Shown here: one piece after another, positions 8,092 to 15,813 of the stretch
How the letters are laid out: every line of letters starts with the position of its first letter
Numbering within the stretch: position 1 is the stretch's first letter
From: Streptomyces typhae
GTDB lineage: Bacteria > Actinomycetota > Actinomycetes > Streptomycetales > Streptomycetaceae
Direction of reading: 5' to 3'
DNA: 64,000 nucleotides
NCBI RefSeq assembly: GCF_009755605.1
Contig: NZ_WPNZ01000006.1
Coordinates: 62,001 to 126,000, forward strand
Position numbers and translations under genes: made by a program
Notes under the pieces: generated by a model
The model's database searches: none
What the model was told of the DNA's origin: nothing
Seen by the model: the letters and a program-made list of their open reading frames with translations, nothing else

Positions 8092-8930
8092 ACGTCCTCC
8101 ACTCCGAGCAGCCGCCGGGCGATCGCCACGTCGAGGGCGAGGCGCGGGCCACCGCCGTGCAGGCGGAGGTGTTCGACCAGGGGCGCGGGGTCGAGCGGCA
8201 GCGGCTCGCCCTCGGCGGCCAGCAGGGCGAGCCAGCGCGCGACGCGTGCGGCGGTGGGGAAGTCACGGCGCAGGACGGCGCGGGTGGCGCCGCGTGCGAG
8301 GGCCTGCGGGGCGGCGCGGGCCATGGCGTGCACGGGGCTTTCGAGTCCGGGCAGGGCGAGCGGGGAGAGCTGCCCCATGCGCGTGGACCAGGTCTGCCAG
8401 GTGGTTTCGGCCGGGTCGCTGCCTGCTTCCGCCAGCTGCGGGGCCCCGGTGGGCCGGGGTGCGAGCGCGCCGGCGACGCCCGCGGTGACGGGACCGTTCC
8501 TCTCCGTGCCCTCCGCGGCGGCGGGGATTCCGTCGGCGTCCGTGCCGACGGGCATCGCGCCCGTGTCCGTACCGGCGAACCGGGCGAGCAGCGACGCCGT
8601 GCCCCAGTCACGCCAGGCGGCCAGCCACGGCTCGGCAGCCCCGGCCGGGGGCGGGGCGGGGGTGCTCACCGGGGGCGGGAACACCGCGAAGGACTGGGCG
8701 ACGGCTGCCGCGTCCGCGGGGTGGAGGCCCTCGCCCGCCAAGAGACAGGGGGCGAAGACATCGGCGCCGACAATGCGGATCGCGGCCAGCGCCGCCTTGG
8801 GGTCGTCCGTACGTTCGACATGGTCGGCGACCATGGCGGTGCCCCCGGCGCCCTGGAGGGCGTCGAGGGCACGAAGAGCCAGGTCAGCCGCCGACGCGGC
8901 ATATGCGGCCTGCGACCGATCGGGGCTCAC
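8088..8930 (-). CDS. Unknown 280-residue protein in the peptide operon
   Basis: It starts at GTG 8930, whose GTGA overlaps the stop of the 60-aa peptide gene, and ends in a 4-nt overlap with the next gene. The N-terminal third (SAADLALRALDALQ, then DPKAALAAIRIVGADVFAPC) and the C-terminal part (ARGATRAVLRRDFPTAARVARWLALL) look helical. A Pro/Ala-rich linker lies near residues 85-95 and a low-conservation stretch near 115-150. There is no known catalytic motif, signal peptide or transmembrane segment. I do not recognise the family. Its strict coupling to the peptide gene implies matched expression and probably a physical or enzymatic partnership. Confidence 0.65.
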   Translation of the reverse strand: MSPDRSQAAYAASAADLALRALDALQGAGGTAMVADHVERTDDPKAALAAIRIVGADVFAPCLLAGEGLHPADAAAVAQSFAVFPPPVSTPAPPPAGAAEPWLAAWRDWGTASLLARFAGTDTGAMPVGTDADGIPAAAEGTERNGPVTAGVAGALAPRPTGAPQLAEAGSDPAETTWQTWSTRMGQLSPLALPGLESPVHAMARAAPQALARGATRAVLRRDFPTAARVARWLALLAAEGEPLPLDPAPLVEHLRLHGGGPRLALDVAIARRLLGVEDV

Positions 8931-9109
8931 TTGCCCTTCGGCTCCTTCGGCTGCTTCGGCGAGATGAGAGCCAGGAGGAGCAGGGCAGCTGAGGCTTCCG
9001 GCGCATATGTCGGCGCGTCGCTCAGCACCGCCTCGGGCTCCACCATGGCCGCATCGAGTGCCGAGGTGTCCGTCGGAGTGATCAGAAGCGGTGTGTGCTG
9101 AGTAAGCAT
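8927..9109 (-). CDS. 60-residue peptide, possible RiPP-like precursor
   Basis: This is the first gene of the operon. It has a very good ribosome site (GAGGAGG, 6 nt before ATG 9109), the strongest in the operon. Residues 1-35 are acidic and rich in Thr/Ser/Asp/Glu. Residues 40-50 are strongly hydrophobic (ASAALLLLALI). The last ten residues are Lys/Pro-rich (SPKQPKEPKGK). There is no Cys, so it is not a classical lanthipeptide or thiopeptide core. The acidic leader, hydrophobic block, short tail and high predicted translation resemble a precursor peptide or a small membrane-active peptide. An antitoxin-like or structural role is also possible. No homologue is known to me. Confidence 0.6.
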   Translation of the reverse strand: MLTQHTPLLITPTDTSALDAAMVEPEAVLSDAPTYAPEASAALLLLALISPKQPKEPKGK

Positions 9110-9131
9110 CAGTGCCTCCTCATATTGACGT

Positions 9132-9215
9132 CGCCACTCTGTCCAGTGGCGCCCACCCTCGGACTAGTTTAGGGCAATTTATCCATATTGTCTGTTTAGT
9201 TGTGAACTTGTCGGA
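9132..9215 (-). promoter_or_regulatory. AT-rich promoter and leader hairpin of the peptide operon
   Basis: Bases about 9160-9215 form one of the most AT-rich patches in the window. On the minus strand TTCACA, 17 bases, then GATAAA reads as a plausible -35/-10 pair. Between promoter and ribosome site lies CGCCACT (9132-9138), 6 bases, then its exact complement AGTGGCG (9145-9151). That perfect inverted repeat could be a repressor site or a leader hairpin. Promoter assignment is by eye. Confidence 0.45.
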
Positions 9216-9249
9216 GTCGGCCGCCACGGGCGGCGGCCCGCGGACGGAG

Positions 9250-9468
9250 TCAGCCGTTGCGCGGATGCGCCTTAGCCGTCCGCTCGTTGCCCCGCCGGTA
9301 GTTGGCCGTCCAACGGGCCATCGCCAGTTGGGCGTCGCCCGACTCCGCCTGCGCGACGAACTCCGCGGCGCGGGCACCGCGGAGCGTCGCCGCCCTGCGG
9401 GAGCCGTGTGTGATCACGACGGTTCCGTCGGCGCGCTGCTCGTACGTGAATCCCTGAGGTCTCGGCAT
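9250..9468 (-). CDS. Small conserved Streptomyces protein
   Basis: The 72-residue protein starts MPRPQGFTYEQRADG and ends KAHPRNG. It is basic and has the composition of a small conserved protein I recognise from many Streptomyces genomes, always annotated as hypothetical. It contains a short beta-like GTVVITHGSRRAATLRG segment followed by a helical part with WTANYRRGNERT. No Cys and no membrane segment are present. It lies on the same strand as the peptide operon, 140 bp upstream of it, and 64 bp after the next gene's start region (cobalt transporter end at 9533). Function is unknown. Confidence 0.7.
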   Translation of the reverse strand: MPRPQGFTYEQRADGTVVITHGSRRAATLRGARAAEFVAQAESGDAQLAMARWTANYRRGNERTAKAHPRNG

Positions 9469-9532
9469 GCAGCGGATGGTAGGTCGCGGCCCTGGTCAGC
9501 GGCATCGGATTAACGCTCCGCGCACGTTCCGC

Positions 9533-10408
9533 TCACGCTCCGGGCACCGCCCGTGCGGCAAGGGCCGCCAGCTCGTCCGGGGTGCGCGGCTCCTCGTCCG
9601 CCCCCGTCAGCAGCCCCCGGGTCCGCAGCAGTTCCGCCACGGCGACCCCCCACGGGAGGCCGAGGCCCGCCTGGGCGAGGAGGTCGCGCCGGGCGAGGGT
9701 CGCCGCCACCGGCCCGGTGCGCACCCCCTCGGGAGTGAGCAGCGCGGCGTCGTCGGCCCAGCGCAGGGCGAGGTCCACGTCGTGGGTCGCCATGAGGACG
9801 GTCGTGCCGGTGTCCCGCAGTCGGCCGAGGGTGGCGAGGAGCCGTTCCTGGCCGTCGGGGTCGAGCCCCGCGGTCGGCTCGTCGAGGATCAGCACACGGG
9901 GCCGCATGGCCACGGCCCCGGCGATGGCGGTCCGCTTGCGCTGGCCGTAGGAGAGCAGATGGGTGGGGCGGTCGGCCAGGTCGGCGATGTCGAGTGCGGC
10001 CAGCGCCTCCGCGACGCGGGAGCGGACATCGCCGTCGGGCAGCCCGAGGTTCAGCGGCCCGAAGGACACGTCCTGTGCGACGGAGGCGGCGAACAGCTGG
10101 TCGTCCGGGTCCTGCACGACCAGCTGCACCGTGGTGCGCAGCCGCGTCAGGCCCTTGCGGTCGTAGGTGACGGGGACGCCCTCGACGCCGAGGGTGCCGG
10201 TGCGGGGGCGCAGGCCGCCGCTGAGCAGCCGCATCAGCGTCGTCTTGCCGCTGCCGTTGCGGCCGAGCAGGGCGACGGCACGCCCCTCGACGACGTCGAA
10301 GTCCAGGCCGCTGAGCACGGTGGGCCCGTCCTCGTACGCGTAGGACGCGCCGCGCAGCGCGACCAGGGGTGCGGCCGCCCCGTACGGAGCGGCGCTCGGC
10401 TCGCTCAT
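9533..10408 (-). CDS. cbiO: Cobalt ECF transporter ATPase CbiO
   Basis: This 291-residue ABC ATPase starts at ATG 10408 (MSEPSAAPYG), overlapping the cbiQ stop by 4 nt. It has Walker A GRNGSGKTT, Q-loop VVQDPDDQLF (the DPDDQ form typical of ECF/Cbi ATPases), signature LSYGQRKR, Walker B RVLILDEPTAGLD and the H-loop ATHDVD. It powers Co2+ uptake with CbiM, CbiN and CbiQ in the membrane. The C-terminal ~60 residues beyond the ATPase core are family-typical. It is the last gene of the operon behind the cobalamin riboswitch, so it is expected to fall when B12 is plentiful. Confidence 0.95.
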   Translation of the reverse strand: MSEPSAAPYGAAAPLVALRGASYAYEDGPTVLSGLDFDVVEGRAVALLGRNGSGKTTLMRLLSGGLRPRTGTLGVEGVPVTYDRKGLTRLRTTVQLVVQDPDDQLFAASVAQDVSFGPLNLGLPDGDVRSRVAEALAALDIADLADRPTHLLSYGQRKRTAIAGAVAMRPRVLILDEPTAGLDPDGQERLLATLGRLRDTGTTVLMATHDVDLALRWADDAALLTPEGVRTGPVAATLARRDLLAQAGLGLPWGVAVAELLRTRGLLTGADEEPRTPDELAALAARAVPGA

Positions 10409-11154
10409 GGCAGAAACCTTTCCAGTACGAGAGTGAGGGCGACCAGGCCGGTGAGGAGCGTCGCGCTCGCCGCCACGAAGCCCCGCGAGACGCGGACATC
10501 GGGCACGAGCACACGCAGCGTCCCGTCGTAGCCGCGCCCGGCCAGCCCCGCCTGGAGCCGGCCCGCCCGGTCGAAGGCCCGCACGAACGCGGTGGCGCCG
10601 AGCCCGGCGAGGGAACGCCAGGCCGCCGCCCGGGTGGTGTGTCCGAGCCGGGCCGCCTGGGCCTGCCGGATGCGGCTCATGGAGTCCAGGAGCAGGAAAC
10701 TCATCCGGTACGTCACCAGTGCCACGTCCACCACCGGTGCCGGCACACCCGCCTTCACCAGGCGGGGCAGCAGGTCCGACATCGGCGTGGTGAACGCGAG
10801 GAGCAGCACCCCGAGCGAGGCCGCCGACGTCCGCAGCAGCAGGCCGCCCGCGCGCGCGGGCCCCCCGTCGGCGAGGGTGACGAATCCGTCGGGGCCGCCG
10901 ATCTGGACGAGCAGGGTCAGGGCACCGGTCACGCAGAACCCGAGCGGTACGCGGTAGGCCCGCCACAGTTGGCGGGCGCCCACCCCCGCCGGGCCGAGCA
11001 GCAGGACGAGCGCGGCAACCAGGACGAGGGCGGCGCCGGGCCAGGGCGGCAGGGAGATGGCGAGGACCGTGAGGCCGAGGCCCAGGACGGCCTTGTCCAC
11101 GGGATGGCGGCGGCGCCAGCGACTGCTGTGCGCCGCCGCGTCGATGGGGAGCAC
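10405..11154 (-). CDS. cbiQ: Cobalt ECF transporter T component CbiQ
   Basis: The 249-residue membrane protein starts at GTG 11154. It has about five to six transmembrane segments and the cytoplasmic coupling region with the Ala-Arg-Gly signature (AAQAARLGHTTR and AGLAGRGYDG) by which T components contact the ATPase. It transduces ATP hydrolysis by CbiO to the CbiMN substrate unit. It is six bases downstream of cbiN and overlaps cbiO by ATGA. Length and topology match the family. Confidence 0.93.
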   Translation of the reverse strand: MLPIDAAAHSSRWRRRHPVDKAVLGLGLTVLAISLPPWPGAALVLVAALVLLLGPAGVGARQLWRAYRVPLGFCVTGALTLLVQIGGPDGFVTLADGGPARAGGLLLRTSAASLGVLLLAFTTPMSDLLPRLVKAGVPAPVVDVALVTYRMSFLLLDSMSRIRQAQAARLGHTTRAAAWRSLAGLGATAFVRAFDRAGRLQAGLAGRGYDGTLRVLVPDVRVSRGFVAASATLLTGLVALTLVLERFLP

Positions 11155-11160
11155 TCCGGG

Positions 11161-11538
11161 TCAGACCTGTTCGGTCCGGGACCGGGTGTCCTTTGCCTCG
11201 CCGCCGCTTCGCGCCGCGTCGGCCTCCTGCGCCCGCGCGCGCTCGGCGCCCTGGCGGCGGCCCCTGCGCAGCCCGAAGTAGTACGCGAGCACACCCGCGC
11301 CGATGGCCGCCTGGAGGGCGAAGAGCGCGGACTCGACCTCGCCGGACGGCGGTTCGTACAGCGGCGTGAACCACGGCTCGTAGTCGGGCTCGATCTCCGT
11401 GATCGCCGTTTCCGCCTGGGCGTCGGCACCGGCGAACGGCTCGTCCTTGTGGTCGCCGAGGCCGAGGGCCAGGGGCAGCACCGCGAGGGCGACGACGATG
11501 ACGACGAGGAGAATGTTGATCTTCGTGTTGCGGTTCAT
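11161..11538 (-). CDS. cbiN: Cobalt transporter accessory subunit CbiN
   Basis: The 125-residue protein starts at ATG 11538, sharing one base with the cbiM stop (TGATG). It shows the CbiN layout: a first membrane helix (residues 8-28), an extracytoplasmic loop with FAGADAQAETAI and EIEPDYEPWF, and a second helix with ESALFALQAAIGAGVLAYYFG. CbiN's loop helps load Co2+ into CbiM. The charged C-terminal tail of ~35 residues is longer than in enteric CbiN. Same operon and regulation as cbiM. Confidence 0.93.
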   Translation of the reverse strand: MNRNTKINILLVVIVVALAVLPLALGLGDHKDEPFAGADAQAETAITEIEPDYEPWFTPLYEPPSGEVESALFALQAAIGAGVLAYYFGLRRGRRQGAERARAQEADAARSGGEAKDTRSRTEQV

Positions 11539-12320
11539 CAGGTGCTTGCCCCCGTCTCGGACGTCCGCGACGCCTCGCTCTTTGCCGGCTTGCCGGGCGC
11601 CCCGGCGTCCTCGGTCGCCTCGCTCTTCTCCGTACGCGTACCCGGCCGTGTGCCCTTGCTCTGCAGGAGCACGCCGAGCCGTGTCAGCTCGCCCTTGCTC
11701 GACTGCACCAGGAGGCGCATCACCAGGACGGTGAGCAGGCCCTCGCTGACGGCGAGGGGGATCTGCGTCACGGCGAAGATGCCGCCGAACTTGCCGAGGG
11801 CGCCGAGGAAACCGCTGCTCGGGTCGGGGAAGGCCAGGGCGAGCTGGACGCTGGTGACGCAGTACGTCGACAGGTCGGCGACGAAGGCGCCGAAGAACAC
11901 GGCCACCATGAGCGGCACTTCGTACCGTTTGAGGAGTTTGTAGACGGCGTATCCGGCCCAGGGTCCGATGATCGCCATCGAGAAGACGTTGGCGCCCAGG
12001 GTGGTGAGCCCGCCGTGGGCGAGCAGCAGGGCCTGGAAGAGCAACGTGATGGTGCCGAGCACCGTCATGATCGGCGGCCGGAACAGGATGGCTCCGAGGC
12101 CCGTGCCCGTCGGGTGCGAGCAACTGCCCGTCACGGACGGGATCTTCAGGGCGGACAGGACGAACGTGAAGGCACCCGAGGCCCCCAGGAGCAGCGTGCT
12201 CTCCGGGTGTTCCTTGACCTCACGGGTGAGGGAGCGGACTCCGTGGACGACGAACGGCGCGGACGCTACGCCCCAGGCGATCGCGTGCGCCGGCGGGAGG
12301 AAACCCTCGGCTATGTGCAT
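11538..12320 (-). CDS. cbiM: Cobalt ECF transporter substrate component CbiM
   Basis: The 260-residue protein begins [10 protein letters not shown]. That extreme N-terminus is the metal-binding end of CbiM, with Met1/His2 and a later His ([12 protein letters not shown]) as ligands. Seven or so membrane helices follow, with the typical [12 protein letters not shown] and [14 protein letters not shown] blocks. The last ~45 residues are a hydrophilic tail rich in Lys/Glu/Thr that the enteric protein lacks. It is the first gene after the cobalamin riboswitch. It brings in Co2+ for B12 synthesis. Confidence 0.95.
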   Translation of the reverse strand: MHIAEGFLPPAHAIAWGVASAPFVVHGVRSLTREVKEHPESTLLLGASGAFTFVLSALKIPSVTGSCSHPTGTGLGAILFRPPIMTVLGTITLLFQALLLAHGGLTTLGANVFSMAIIGPWAGYAVYKLLKRYEVPLMVAVFFGAFVADLSTYCVTSVQLALAFPDPSSGFLGALGKFGGIFAVTQIPLAVSEGLLTVLVMRLLVQSSKGELTRLGVLLQSKGTRPGTRTEKSEATEDAGAPGKPAKSEASRTSETGAST

Positions 12321-12359
12321 GGCTCAGCAGACCCTCTCCAGCACCTCGTGGATGGACAA

Positions 12360-12530
12360 CGCGCCTTGGCCGGTCTCCTGGCTGACGGGTCGTACCGACC
12401 GGACTCCGCCTTCCCGGGCGCGTGCGCGCCCAGTGGCTGCCGTGAGGCTGGAGCCGGACTTCCCGATCACAGTGGCGAGGGCCGCACCGGCATCACACCG
12501 ATTTCCCGTTCACCAAGGCGTGGTGACATT
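12360..12530 (-). ncRNA. Cobalamin (AdoCbl) riboswitch upstream of cbiMNQO
   Basis: On the minus strand the B12 box GTCAGCCAGGAGACCGGCC lies at 12386-12368, close to the family consensus. Upstream are the other conserved parts in the right order: a GGTGTGATGCCGGTG-like segment, GCCACTG and GGGAA-type loops. The element ends about 40 nt before the cbiM start, leaving room to hide or expose the GGAGAGGG ribosome site. High adenosylcobalamin is expected to shut off cobalt uptake. Boundaries are approximate. Confidence 0.88.
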
Positions 12531-12670
12531 AGTGCGCGACAGAGAAGTCTGACAACTGGGGGCCGGTGGCAGTAGAGGTGCGGGCACGCGCGTGTCACCT
12601 TCGCGTACGCCCCTGGTCAAGCCGCGTCCGCCGGGTTCGGCGCCGCAGCACCCCGGCGCCTTCGGCACCT

Positions 12671-13345
12671 TCAGCGACCGGCCGCGTCCTTCGCCCACAG
12701 GGAGCGCACATGCCCCAGATGCCGCATCATGCACTTCTCGGCTCGCTTGGCCTCGCCCGCGATCATCAGATCGAGCAGTTCGAGGTGCTCCTCGGCGGAG
12801 GGGATCAGGCGGTTGCTCTCGTCCAGGGCCGTCAGACCGTACAGACGGGAGCGCTTGCGCAGGTCGCCGACGGTCTCGACGAGCCGGTCGTTGCCGCCGA
12901 GGGCGAGCAGCGAGAGGTGGAAGCGGCGGTCGGCCTCCAGATAGCCGATGAGGTCGTGCTCGCGGGCGGCCCGTACGATCTCCTCGGCTACGGGCCGCAG
13001 CGCCTGGAGGTCCTCGCGGGCGGCGCTGCGGGTGATCCGGCCGACCATCGGCACCTCGATCAGCATGCGGATCTCCGAGTACTGGTCGAGGTCGCGCTCG
13101 TCGACCTCGGTGACGCGGAAGCCCTTGTTGCGGACGGGCTCGACCAGGCCCTCGCGGGCGAGGTCGAGCATGGCCTCGCGCACGGGCGTCGCGGAGATGC
13201 CGAAGTCCTCGGCGAGGCCCGGCGCGGAGTAGACCTGCCCCGGCTGGAGTTCGCCGGAGATCAGCGCGGCGCGCAGGGCGTGTGCCACCTGGTCGCGCAG
13301 GCGCTCCCGGGTGGTGATGAGGTTGCGCTGCTTGAGGTGCCCCAT
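12671..13345 (-). CDS. GntR/FadR-type (FCD) regulator of hydroxyproline use
   Basis: The 224-residue protein starts at ATG 13345 (MGHLKQRNLI). It has an N-terminal winged helix with the GntR signature (ISGELQPGQVYSAPGLAEDFGISATPVREAM is split over residues ~30-60) and a C-terminal FCD ligand domain with metal-binding His/Asp positions (YLEADRRFHLSLL, EHLELLDLM). Such proteins usually repress and are released by a pathway acid. It lies at the 3' end of the hydroxyproline genes on the same strand. A 12-bp motif (13400-13411) that recurs upstream of two other units in the region sits 55 bp upstream of it, so it probably autoregulates and controls the region. Confidence 0.9.
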   Translation of the reverse strand: MGHLKQRNLITTRERLRDQVAHALRAALISGELQPGQVYSAPGLAEDFGISATPVREAMLDLAREGLVEPVRNKGFRVTEVDERDLDQYSEIRMLIEVPMVGRITRSAAREDLQALRPVAEEIVRAAREHDLIGYLEADRRFHLSLLALGGNDRLVETVGDLRKRSRLYGLTALDESNRLIPSAEEHLELLDLMIAGEAKRAEKCMMRHLGHVRSLWAKDAAGR

Positions 13346-13399
13346 GCCCGTGGTGTTCCCTTCGTCCCCCGCGCCACCGTGGCCGAGGGGATCACCAGC

Positions 13400-13411
13400 G
13401 TACAATGTCAC
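13400..13411. promoter_or_regulatory. Candidate GntR operator, site A
   Basis: GTACAATGTCAC matches the shared pattern GTRMWATKTCAC also found at 19775 and 20934. It overlaps the last codons of the aldehyde dehydrogenase gene and lies 55 bp upstream of the gntR start. Assignment to this regulator is inference from repeated position. Confidence 0.5.
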
Positions 13412-14811
13412 GTTGCTTTCCCGGGCTCGTGCGCGGGGCCCAGGGTGTATGTGCGCCCCGAGGTGTAGAACTCCAGGGCCGCGCGGCCCTGTTCGCGCGG
13501 GCCGTGCCCTGATCCCTTGGTGCCGCCGAACGGCAGGTGGAAGTCGACGCCGGTGGAGGGCGCGTTGACGCGGATCATGCCGGTGTCGAGGTGGTCGAGG
13601 GCGCCGAGAGCCGTGTCGAGGGACGCCGTGTGGACCGAGGTGACCAGGCCGTGGGCGGCGGAGTTGGTGAGGCGGACGGCGTGGGTGAGGTCGTCGGCGG
13701 GCAGCAGGACGGCGAGCGGCCCGAAGACCTCCTCGCGCAGCAGCCGGTGGCCCGCCGGCACGTCGCTCACCAGGGCCGGTGCCGTGTACCAGCCGTCGCT
13801 GGCGGCCGTCGCCTGGCCGGTGGCGCCGGTGAGTTCGGTCAGGCCCGCGCGGGCCCCGAGGACGCGGTCGCGGGCGCGCTCGTCGATGAGCGGGCCGCAG
13901 ACGGTGGCCGGGTCGGCCGGGTCCCCCACGCGCAGTGTCCGCAGCTGCGCGCCGAGGGCCTCGCGCAGGGGGCCGAGTGCGCCGCCGACGGCGATGACGC
14001 GGCTGGTCGCGGTGCACTTCTGGCCCGCGTAACCGGCGACCGCGGCGGCGATGTGCGCGGCGGCGGTGTCGATGTCCGCGTCGGGCAGCACGATCGCGGC
14101 GTTCAGGCCGCCCATCTCGGCCTGGACGGGGACGCCGCGCGCGGTGGCCGCGCGCACCACGGCCCGGCCGACCGGGGTGGAGCCGGTGAAGGACACGACG
14201 TCGGCGACGGACAGGAGGGCGTTGCCCTCGGTGGGGCCGCCGGGCAGGGCCGTGAACACCCCATCGGGCACGGCCCGGCGGACGATGTCCGCAAGGCGCC
14301 GCGCGCAGGCGGTGGCCTCGGGCGCAGGTTTGAGGACGACGGTGTTGCCCGCCGCCAGGGCGGGCGCCGCCTTCCAACTGGGGATGGCGAAGGGGAAGTT
14401 CCAGGGCGTGACGAGTCCGGCGACGCCGTGCGGGCGGCGCCGGGTGAACAGCAGCCCGGACCCGGCCGCCGGATCGTGGACGGCACCGGTCGGCTCGTAG
14501 GGCGCCTGCGCGTAGTACCGCCAGATCGCGACGGTACGGGCCACCTCGGCGCGGGCCTCCGTGACGGGTTTGCCCACTTCGCGCACGGCGAGGTCGGCGA
14601 GTTCGCCGGCGGCCGCCTCGACGGCGGCCGCGACGGCGGTGAGCGCCGCCGAGCGGGCCGCGGCGCCCTCGCGGTGCCAGCCGGGCTGCGCGTCGCGGGC
14701 GCGCTCCACGGTGTCGACGGCGGCGAACGCCCCCGGGGCGGGCACCTGGACGATCAGGTCGGCGGGGTCGGCCGGGTTGCGCGACTCCACCAGGGCCGGG
14801 GCGGCGGTCAC
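13408..14811 (-). CDS. Alpha-ketoglutarate semialdehyde dehydrogenase (ALDH family), hydroxyproline pathway
   Basis: The 467-residue enzyme starts at GTG 14811, overlapping the epimerase stop by GTGA. ALDH landmarks are in place: VTPWNFPFAIPSWKAAPALA, FTGSTPVG for NAD(P) binding, the Glu general base in QAEMGGLN, and the catalytic Cys in GYAGQKCTATSR. The FGGTKGSGHGPREQG block near the C-terminus is also family-typical. In hydroxyproline catabolism this enzyme oxidises 2-oxoglutarate semialdehyde to 2-oxoglutarate, feeding the TCA cycle. The assignment of substrate rests on its position between the regulator and the epimerase, deaminase and dehydrogenase genes. Confidence 0.88.
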   Translation of the reverse strand: MTAAPALVESRNPADPADLIVQVPAPGAFAAVDTVERARDAQPGWHREGAAARSAALTAVAAAVEAAAGELADLAVREVGKPVTEARAEVARTVAIWRYYAQAPYEPTGAVHDPAAGSGLLFTRRRPHGVAGLVTPWNFPFAIPSWKAAPALAAGNTVVLKPAPEATACARRLADIVRRAVPDGVFTALPGGPTEGNALLSVADVVSFTGSTPVGRAVVRAATARGVPVQAEMGGLNAAIVLPDADIDTAAAHIAAAVAGYAGQKCTATSRVIAVGGALGPLREALGAQLRTLRVGDPADPATVCGPLIDERARDRVLGARAGLTELTGATGQATAASDGWYTAPALVSDVPAGHRLLREEVFGPLAVLLPADDLTHAVRLTNSAAHGLVTSVHTASLDTALGALDHLDTGMIRVNAPSTGVDFHLPFGGTKGSGHGPREQGRAALEFYTSGRTYTLGPAHEPGKAT

Positions 14812-15812
14812 AGGAGGAAACCTCCGGGGAAGGGGTCGTCGGGGTCGAGGAAGTACTGGGCGGTGCCGGTGATCCAGGCCCGGCCCGTGATGCGCGGTAC
14901 GACGGCCGGGACCCCGGCGACCTCGGTCGCCCCGATCAGGCGGCCGGTGAACCGGGTGCCGATGAACGACTCGTTGACGAAGTCCTGGTGCAGGGGCAGT
15001 TCCCCGCGGGCGTGCAGCTGCGCCATCCGCGCGGAGGTGCCGGTGCCGCACGGGGACCGGTCGAACCAGCCGGGGTGGATCGCCATGGCGTGCCGTGAGT
15101 GCCGGGCGTCGGAGCCGGGGGCGGCGAGGTGGACGTGCTTGAGTCCGGCGATGTCGGACTGCGCGGGGTGGACCGGGCGCGCCGGGGACGCGTTGATCGC
15201 CTCCATGATCGCGAGCCCGGCGGCGAGCACGTCGTTCTTGCGGGCCCGGTCGAACGGCAGTCCCAGCTCCTCCAGTTGCACGAACGCGTAGAAGTTGCCG
15301 CCGAACGCCAGGTCGTAGGTGACGGTGCCGTATCCGGGCACCTCCACCTTGTGGTCGAGTCCCGCGGAGAAGGCGGGCACGTTGGTGAGGGTCGCCGCTT
15401 TCGCCGCGCCGTCCTCGACCTGCACGTCGACGGCGACGAGGCCCGCAGGCGTGTCGAGGCGGACGGTGGTGACCGGTTCGGTGACGGCGACCATGCCGGT
15501 CTCGACCAGGACGGTGGCCACGCCGAGGGTGCCGTGTCCGCACATCGGGAGCAGTCCTGAGACCTCGATGTACAGCACGCCGTAGTCGGCGTCGGGCCGG
15601 GTGGGCGGCTGGAGGACGGCACCGCTCATCGCGGCGTGCCCGCGCGGCTCGTACATGAGCAGGGTGCGCAGGTCGTCGCGGTGCTCGATGAAGTGCTGCC
15701 GGCGTTCGGCCATGGTGGCGCCGGGGAGCACCCCGACGCCGCCGGTGATGACGCGGGTGGGCATGCCCTCGGTGTGCGAGTCGACGGCGTGGTAGACGTG
15801 CCGGGTGCGCAT
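14808..15812 (-). CDS. 4-hydroxyproline 2-epimerase (proline racemase family)
   Basis: The 334-residue protein has both catalytic cysteines of a racemase/epimerase: Cys91 in MCGHGT and Cys255 in DRSPCGTGTSA. In trans-3-hydroxyproline dehydratases the first Cys is Thr, so the epimerase role is favoured. It turns trans-4-hydroxy-L-proline into cis-4-hydroxy-D-proline, the first catabolic step. The family's N-terminal HAVDSHTEGMPTRV motif is present. It starts one base after the stop of the deaminase gene and overlaps the dehydrogenase stop by 4 nt, so the four genes are tightly coupled. Confidence 0.92.
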   Translation of the reverse strand: MRTRHVYHAVDSHTEGMPTRVITGGVGVLPGATMAERRQHFIEHRDDLRTLLMYEPRGHAAMSGAVLQPPTRPDADYGVLYIEVSGLLPMCGHGTLGVATVLVETGMVAVTEPVTTVRLDTPAGLVAVDVQVEDGAAKAATLTNVPAFSAGLDHKVEVPGYGTVTYDLAFGGNFYAFVQLEELGLPFDRARKNDVLAAGLAIMEAINASPARPVHPAQSDIAGLKHVHLAAPGSDARHSRHAMAIHPGWFDRSPCGTGTSARMAQLHARGELPLHQDFVNESFIGTRFTGRLIGATEVAGVPAVVPRITGRAWITGTAQYFLDPDDPFPGGFLL

Positions 15813-15813
15813 G

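Noticed and set aside
8927..9109. Naming the small peptide a lanthipeptide or lasso precursor
   Set aside because: No Cys, no lanthionine synthetase, and no lasso B/C proteins are nearby.
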